This document shows positions 56,686 to 64,000 of a DNA stretch of 64,000 bases, one piece after another. The notes beneath the pieces are model-generated. The model did not search any database and was not told the origin of the DNA. It saw only the letters and a program-made list of their open reading frames with translations. This stretch comes from Syngnathus acus (taxonomy: Eukaryota > Chordata > Actinopteri > Syngnathiformes > Syngnathidae): the NCBI RefSeq assembly GCF_901709675.1, contig NC_051095.1, forward strand, positions 22,991,956-23,055,955, read 5' to 3'. A program made the translations under genes and the position numbers. How positions within the stretch are numbered: the first letter of the stretch is position 1; the number at the start of each line of letters is the position of its first letter.

Positions 56686-56905
56686 TGCGGGTTCCATTCT
56701 GGCTCCGGCCTTCCTGTGTGGAGTTTGTATGTTCTCCCCGTGCCTGCATGGGTTTCCTCCGGGTCCCTTGGTTTCCTCCCACTTTCCAAAGACATGCATG
56801 ATAGGCCGATTCGAAATGTGTGTAGGTGTGAGTGTGAATGGTTGTCTGTCTGTGTGCCCTGCAAATGCCTGGCAACCCGTTCCCGATGTCCCTTTTCTGG
56901 GACAC
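56686..56905 (+). mobile_element. V-SINE fragment (B-box-like part and core)
   Basis: 'gcgggttccattctggctcc' followed by the core 'tatgttctccccgtgcctgc' and 'ttggtttcctcccactttcc', as in 48815-49161. The 5' head and 3' tail are missing. Confidence 0.75.
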
Positions 56906-57363
56906 TTTGATAATGGAAAATGAATTTGCTTCAACATATTCAACTTGTTAATTCATAAAAGGCATTTATTTGTTGAGGCCACCAAAAACAATCAAGTGCT
57001 GACATTCTAATTTCCTCAAGGTCTTATTTAATTTCCGCATCTTTTTATTTAATAGTTACCCATTTATTAACATGGATTAAAAAGTCATCAAATGCAGTCC
57101 TTTTCAGAAATGATTAGTGACAGCATTCCTGCATACTGTCATGGGCAGATGGACTTGCTGTAATCTGCTTTTTCACCAGCCCTCCCACCTTCTCCAATAC
57201 CGCTGTCCCTTTTCAAAGAGCAAGTTGAAGGTTTATTGGAGTTGGTGGCCTGTGATTGTGTTTTAATGAGAGAATGACTGTGGCGGGAAGATAAGGCAAG
57301 CCACTTTAGCCTGAGAAGTCCTTGGTGGGATTAGAATAATCATCAAAAAATGGCATGTCTGAC

Positions 57364-57366
<3 letters not shown>

Positions 57367-57447
<81 letters not shown>
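57367..57447. repeat. (CA)n microsatellite, about 40 units
   Basis: Uninterrupted CA dinucleotide run of about 81 bp. The Cys/Val-rich ORFs over it are artefacts. Confidence 0.98.
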
Positions 57448-57449
<2 letters not shown>

Positions 57450-60400
57450 AGGCCACGGCTGCTCCTGTGATCCTTCCTTCCTCCAGCTAGCCATCCACAG
57501 CGACACGAAAAAGTTAATTGACATTCCAGTTTGATGGTCCATTGCTTCCACAGAAATATGACATTTCCTCCCATCTCTTTGTTGCAAGATAAACGGGTCT
57601 TTTTACAGATTAGAGAGGGACAGCAAGAATACATGAAGATGGGATGAGTATGAAGCGTACGTGTCAAAGATGTGATAGTGTGAGGTCACTAGAGACAAAA
57701 TTAAAAAAGCAGCGAGAGATGCATGACGTGGCAGCTATTAAGTACGTGAACGCAAAGTCATGGTAACAAGATATTATCATGTTGCCATTCCTATAATTTC
57801 AGTGACCGTCTTTGATTTGATAATGTGACGACTGAATTGCATTTGGAAATCAGCAAATAACATTTCAAGACGTCATCCCTTAAAGAAGCAACAGCTTTTA
57901 AATTTTTCACAAGCAATCAGATTCCATTGCAAAACATCACTTTTGTTCGTTACAAGTCTTTTCCAAATTGTGAAAGAAATTATCATCTGATATTTTTTTA
58001 ATTCTTTCTTTAATCTTTTTAGAGTCTTGGTTCACGTTGACATTTTGTAAAAACGCTCATTACTGAGAGTATGTACTGCAAATGAATATGTAGCAATATG
58101 TTGCTTTTGACGCAAATTATATTTTAACAATGGCAACTCTGAATCAGTTTTAATGAGGATGAACAATGAGAAAACATTATGTTCTCGCAGTTATGCTCTA
58201 TACTTGAATGTGATGCCATATCCCACATCTCTTATTGGCTGGTCTGTAGTTCCATTTCGGCAAAAATAACAAATACAGGTGAATTGGAACAGCATGGAAA
58301 AAATATATGTGGGCGGACCTCCTCAAGTGAGGGAGACACATTCCAAGTCCCCACATCGCATGCTTGTTTAAACGTCCTATTCTAGATGAAATCTCTCTCT
58401 GCATGCACAAGGTGATTGTGATTTGTTTTGAATGAAATTCTTCCCTGTTAACTCAGCATGTATAACAGAGAGCCAAAGAGAAGGTATTTCAAGGCGCTGA
58501 CTTCAGGCAAGCGAGGCGAGGTGATTAATATTGACATTGGTGGCAAACAAGTCACACAAACAGGCACAATTACACAGCGCAAAGCACAAGATGCAGTCCT
58601 TAACACAAGGAAACCTGGGTGTGACAAAAACCCTCAAGGCACACTGACACTTCCTTATTAAGAGCTCTTTAAATGCAGTTTAAATCAGTTTGGCGAATCT
58701 GAAAGGCTTTTCTGGTGCTAATATGTGTGTTGGTTCTGTTTACTTAATGGAAGGAGAGAGACATGAAAGGATGGAGCGATAAGTTGAACGAGGTGAGGAA
58801 GAACGGGTGACTTGTGGCCTCTCTCTCTAGGGATAGGGGATTATGTTTCTCCGCTGTCATGTGTTCTGACATTCAGAATGTTATTAAACTTCAATAGGCA
58901 GAGCTCAGGGTTCGCTGATTACTCTTGCGATGGCAGAATTCATTATTCAGCTTTTACTTTTACACACGCATGTTTGGCAAAATCTCAATCAAATACATAC
59001 ACACATAGGTATGCATACGTTTGTATTATGCAAGTCCGGATGCCCTCTTGTTGAAGACGTGCTTAGATAAATGTATTCGAGAAATGTGGCGTTGCAGCTG
59101 TGAAAACATTTTGGGGTAATATGCCTCTCTTGGCAGGTTTGATTTGTGTGCCTACTAAATATGCACACTGAGCTTCCAGGAATAGGCTAAGCAATGGCGT
59201 TTAAATGTTTCCATTGTGATGTGATTGAATTTTAAGAGAGCGATTGTCGGAACAGACAAAGCAGCCCACCCACAGTCCCCAATCCCAACCTACAGAATGA
59301 TATACAGTATTGTACTGGTATTACCCACAGTAAAAATTGAATTTCCCAAAGTCGAGGGTGTATCCCGATCCGCGTATTTGGGCCTGTCCACCAAGTCTGG
59401 CTGCTATGTGCAAGGAAGCTCTCTAACTTTGATCACTGTTGAAAGTGGCCCTGCTCTATAATCCCCTCATCTATCATTCTGTCTGAGGTGATGTGGGCTG
59501 CCATACATCTCTTCTCCCTCTCCCTCTCCTCCTTCTTTCTGTCTCCAGCCCGTGTTTACAACCTCCATCCATCTTCCCCTCATGGCATTGCCTGCCACCA
59601 ACCACCAAGATGGACAGATGGGGAACAGAGGGAGTGAAGCAGCAAAACAGCTTTTCTAGTTATGAATTTAAAAAAAAAAAAGGAGCAATAAAATTTGGGG
59701 ACAACCCATCTATAAAAAGGGTCATCCTCAAAAACAGTGGAGAGACCTATAAAGTTCCAATTGGATAATTAATTATCCATTATAATCTAATACATTTTCA
59801 TTTACAGAGCAATATATCTGGGTTAACCGTTATATATCAACAGTTAATAGGGGAAGTGAAGACTGGAACTGTAGGCCTGTATGTGCTGAAGCAGTATTTA
59901 AGGCTGTGCTACCTCAGCTTTGGTAACTAGTAAGTGTGGATGGCCATTTACAGCCATTTAGAATCCGACCAGTGTCTTGCCCAACTTGGGGGGACTGAAA
60001 GTGTCTTGGTGCAGGTCATCGCTGCACAGCTTACAGAAAAAAGGTCAGAAAACAGGCAAATGTGTCAACACCTGACATAAAACATGAAAAGATAATGCAT
60101 CTATTTAACCCAAACATCATGCTTGAAAACCTTGAAAATGCTTGATTTTGTAGTGCAAACATTACAAACATGTTTGTTTAGCATTAATGTCAAATTCTAT
60201 AAGGTAGATATTGGGTTAGGGTTAGGGGTTACCTAACCTAATGCCAAACTAGATTGTTTACATTTCAGCTGTTTGATTTTCCTTTGATTTATAAATGCAC
60301 GTGCATCCAAAGCCAATGTTAGAGACCATGTGACCATAGTTTCAATATACATATACGACCCATTCGTACGTAGCATGCAGTGGCATTCGCTGCCAAGTGA

Positions 60401-60800
60401 ATATTTGCTCCCATTCTCCACATTGATCATCATGCCAGACAAGAGGAAAAAAGTAAGAAAAAGGAGAGCAATGAGGAGGACCATGTTTTATTATTATTAT
60501 TATTCAAATGTCTGGTTGGGTAAGTTTATAGACATGCAAAGCGAAAGTGGTTAAGATGGTTGAGAACTCGGAAGACAAAGGTTGGCACACACCAACCAGG
60601 AAATAATAATTTGATAATGATAAATTTTATGAGTACAATTAATTCAGAATTCAAAATCCACCAAGTTGCAAATAGATAGAGGCGACCCTTTAATTTCCTT
60701 TAACGTACGTCAGTAAGTTGACGAATTCAATGTTCACTGCCATTGCAAGCATTCGCTACTCAGTGAGATACGGCCTTGAACATATAAAATTATTATTTCA
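57448..60800. other. Intergenic sequence, no gene recognised
   Basis: Mixed AT-rich sequence. Short open frames (for example near 58458-58661 and 59225-59461) carry no known domain. No clear mobile element. Confidence 0.5.
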
Positions 60801-60804
60801 TTTG

Positions 60805-61035
60805 ACTAAAGGCGAGCGGCAGGGTACACCCCGGACTGGTCACCAGTCAATTGCAGGGCATGTATCTAATTACATTGCCTCCTATGGGTAGTTTAAAGTC
60901 TTCAATTAACCTAAGGAGCATAGTTTAAGAATGTGAGAGAAACTAGAAATCCCAAGAGAAAACCTATGCAAGGCATGGGGGGTTCATGCAAACTCCACAC
61001 AGAGATGTTCCAGCAGAGATTCTATTACTTTAGAA
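60805..61035 (-). mobile_element. Decayed V-SINE, minus orientation
   Basis: Read on the minus strand: 'tgtggagtttgcatgaaccc', 'gggatttctagtttctctc' and 'gccctgcaattgactggtga' follow the order of the V-SINE core and 3' part. Head and tail are missing. Confidence 0.6.
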
Positions 61036-61439
61036 TGCAGCTGAGGGTATTTCAACATGAACATCTCTCACCTCAGTGAAATGTGATCGCTGTTATCCGC
61101 TCATCTAGCCTCTGCCTTTCCGTCAGGCCCCTTAGGGAAACAGCCTGAGGGGTGGATGTGAGAGACATGAGATGTAAGATGCTACTGAATGAGGTCCCAC
61201 TCTTAGAGCTGTGTGTGCGTGAGTGTGTGTTCACTTATGAAACTATCCTTTGCAACTACATTCATTGTGTGGAGAGCACAAGCTCACAAGTCATAGTTTG
61301 TCAAACGAGAAGAAACAAAAGGCTTTACTAACAATTATTACAATACTGTTAGTTTGCAGTGCATGATATTAGGGTAATAGGGTATTTAGTTCTGTGTGTG
61401 TTTGTATCTATTTGGCTAGCTTATTTACAAAAGAGCACA

Positions 61440-61960
61440 AAAGATCCCAGAACAAGAACCAGCAGTCATAACAGTGGCAGATATCCAAGGAAGAGTGTCA
61501 AAAATGAGGAGCTGAACAGCATCAGACATGATTGCCTATTAGCTAAAAAAGCGAACTTATCTCCATGAACGTCTGGCAGTGCAAATGAACCAGCTGCTAA
61601 CACCAGGGCATCCACCCACAATAACCGAACTCAAGGTCGAACAGCACGCATTATGAAGGACCCCCAGAAGGGAGAAACTCTATCAAACTACCAATCTGCC
61701 TCGGCACCACATGGAAGCTCCTATCAGGCCTCCTAGCAGACAAATGAGTAGGCATATGGATCAATACATGATGAGCAGAGCAGGGAAATCACCCCAGTCT
61801 GTAAAAACAGTACCACCAACCTATGCGCTGCCTGGATTGACCACAAGAAAGCTTGTGACTCAATGCTGCACACGTGGATCATGGAGTCAATTTCAGCTTC
61901 CACCATGTCAAGCACCCTGTACTCCTCATCCACCCTGATTTTAAAGTGAATTAGGAGATC
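61440..61960 (+). mobile_element. Decayed LINE of R4/Dong type, reverse-transcriptase fragment
   Basis: Plus-strand translation in shifting frames gives 'IMKDPQKGETLSNY', 'TTWKLLSGLLADK' and 'WIDHKKACDSMLHTWIMES', which match the RT fingers/palm region of R4/Dong-type LINEs as I know them. Stops and frameshifts throughout. No endonuclease seen. Confidence 0.65.
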
Positions 61961-62639
61961 CACTTCGATCGGCCGGGGGTTGGCTACATTCCATCCCATA
62001 AAGGTGCACAACCGTGCAAACACTCTCTCCCACCTGTGAGAGTCTAAGAAAACACCAAAAGAAAATTCCACCCATGTGCACAGACAGTGATTTGCTTGAG
62101 ACTTGGGTTGGGCACAAAAATAGGGCCCTTTGTGTGTTAAGATCAAGTACGAGAGATGCGTCACATTTTATTTGAGGTTTAAAAAAAATTATTAAGGACA
62201 TTAATAATTTGTTATTATTGCTTGCTAAATTGTTGCTAACAGATTTTAGGTACTGATTAATATCACAAATTTATGCATGAATCCTGTAGTATTCCTGTAA
62301 TTTGTGTGTAGTATAGTGTTTGGAAAAAAAATCTATTGCATCATGGTGCTATTGCTTTTCACTTCAAGACCTCCACTATAAATTACTTTTTTCATTGTCA
62401 AAAATAGAACTAGCACTGCATAACACAATTTTAGATCGGCTTATCCAGGTAATTCCAAAAGGTTCACATACTTTAATGAAATCCTGAAGCCTGAATGAGA
62501 CTTCATCTTGTTGGGAGGAAAACATATCTATTTTGATTTGCTAATTGCGTTACATTTTCTTACTTCAGTGCATATGATGTCTCATGGAAGCATGACAAAG
62601 GTGTAGAAGAAATGTGGTCGCTGTGAATTTTCCATGCGC

Positions 62640-62765
62640 AGTATTATTTTTTTGTACTGCTTATTTTGTTCAGGGTCACAGGGAGCTGCAGCTGAGTCCA
62701 TCTGACTTTGGGCGACATCAACCTGGACTGGCCACCCATCAATCACAGGGCCAATGCAAACTGGT
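62640..62765 (-). mobile_element. V-SINE 3' fragment, minus orientation
   Basis: On the minus strand: 'gccctgtgattgatgggtgg', 'cagtccaggttgatgtcgcc' and 'cagctccctgtgaccctgaa' match the 3' part of the V-SINE family. Confidence 0.55.
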
Positions 62766-64000
62766 ATATTTAATAATTGAGATACGAGATGTGTGTTATA
62801 CAGTAAGTGCTTTTGATGAAATATATTATGATGAGTGGTGGTGATACTCATCTCCATTAGTGTTTTTATACATAAAAATATTACAATAGTAGATTTATAT
62901 GAAAGTGCAGTGAAATTAAATGTAGGCTCTACTCAATCATCTTTATCACTGTGATGAGGACCATTAAATTCATTGCTCATTTCTTTCCAGAGCTGCTTTG
63001 CTGGTTCAGGCATTTTTTTTCTCTCTACTTTTATGCCAGACAAAATGTCACAGATTATTTTTGGGATCAGTGCATCTTGTCTGAGGCAGGCGCATTACCC
63101 ATCTCTGAAGCTATTATCTAATATCCTATTTGCTCAAAGAGGGAGTCAAACAGTTTATGAGGATCTTCTAAATAAGACAAATGTCCATGAACAAATATAC
63201 ATAGTTTATTCCTTTATTCTGTTACAAAAGCACAATGACTTTCTTCCTGGACACTTTGGCTAGAAAAAAATACTCCTCCAATTTCACCCCCTCCTTTAAA
63301 CATCTTAATATTTTTTTTATTTTTTAGATTCTTTGTCACATCTTCCCTAGTTAAATAAAACAGAACAAAAAAAAACCAATGTTCTTGTGTCTGAACAGCA
63401 ATTAGATTCTAAGAATAAAATACAGTGAAAAGGGAAAAAAATATGGATATATTCAAATTGTGTTAAACTACGCACACTTAAAAATACAAACATGAAATCA
63501 TTTTTAAACTTCAACAATAAAATAAAAAATAAACCCAAACTGGATTTAAACGTTTCAACAGATTATTCCACATCGGCAAGTTTTTTTTTTTTTTACACGA
63601 TTCGAAGTGTAAAACACTGGCAACCGAACTCTCCTCTATAATACAAACACTGAGTGTATTTTTTATTTATTTATTTTCTTTCTTAGAAATCTGTTATGTC
63701 ATATAAAACCTCTCTGAATGTGAAGCCTCCACTGAGGAGTGCTGCGCCGTGTCCTAATTAATACAACAGCACAATAAGACGGAAGTATGCACACAGTTCA
63801 GAAGTGTCATTGCAAAGCAAACATTTGAGATAGGAAATTGTTTCTATTTACATAATAGGTGCTGATATGTATGGTTTTGGTAAACTGCCCATTTATCATT
63901 AATAGTAAGTCATTTGAGATCTTAATTTTTAAATTTGTATCCATAGAATGTAAAGCAGAAAAGGAGGAAGAAAACAATAGACATCTGAGAGGAAGAAGCA
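62766..64000. other. AT-rich right edge, no gene recognised
   Basis: Several AATAAA and TTTATT motifs occur, so a 3' UTR of a gene beyond the edge is possible, but nothing in the sequence proves it. Confidence 0.35.

Noticed and set aside
57263-57667. 134-codon frame rich in Cys-Val
   Set aside because: Translation of a (CA)n microsatellite.

Overview
This is a vertebrate nuclear sequence, most likely a ray-finned (teleost) fish. Four protein-coding genes can be rebuilt as complete or nearly complete spliced models with GT-AG introns that close in frame. Introns are often about 100 bp. Non-coding DNA is full of fish-type repeats: V-SINEs, TA-flanked mariner-type MITEs, a hAT-type MITE pair, LTR-like pieces and decayed LINEs. 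No rRNA, tRNA gene, CRISPR array or bacterial feature was seen.

Layout. Positions 407-14417 (minus) hold the first 24 coding exons of cyfip2 (residues 1-1012 of about 1253); the gene runs off the left edge. Its 5' UTR is split, with a candidate non-coding first exon ending at 20481. Positions 25509-33969 (minus) hold all 17 coding exons of itk (617 aa, Tec-family kinase). Positions 39219-39983 (plus) hold the single coding exon of med7 (254 aa). Positions 42021-51045 (plus) hold 12 exons of a LONRF1-type RING/LON gene (595 aa). From 51.3 kb to 64 kb I see no gene, only repeats. The order cyfip2-itk-med7, with med7 opposed to the other two, matches human 5q33.

The genes do not form one pathway. 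CYFIP2 belongs to the WAVE complex that drives Arp2/3 actin assembly. ITK signals below the T-cell receptor. MED7 is a Mediator middle-module subunit. The LONRF protein is a probable ubiquitin ligase.

Most interesting observations: (1) the cyfip2 codon aligned to the known mammalian A-to-I recoding site (human Lys320Glu) is Glu in this genome, so the edited state is fixed in DNA; (2) ITK has lost the SH3 ALYDY tyrosine used for autophosphorylation and has Leu at the Phe gatekeeper position; (3) an NLR (NLRC3-like) exon fragment broken by a 19-bp tandem duplication lies between itk and med7; (4) several structured DNA elements occur, including a perfect 19-bp-stem hairpin (19092-19142), three neighbouring 6-bp-stem hairpins (47754-47813), and a transposon with a roughly 70-bp-arm inverted repeat around an 11-bp tandem array (2059-2344).
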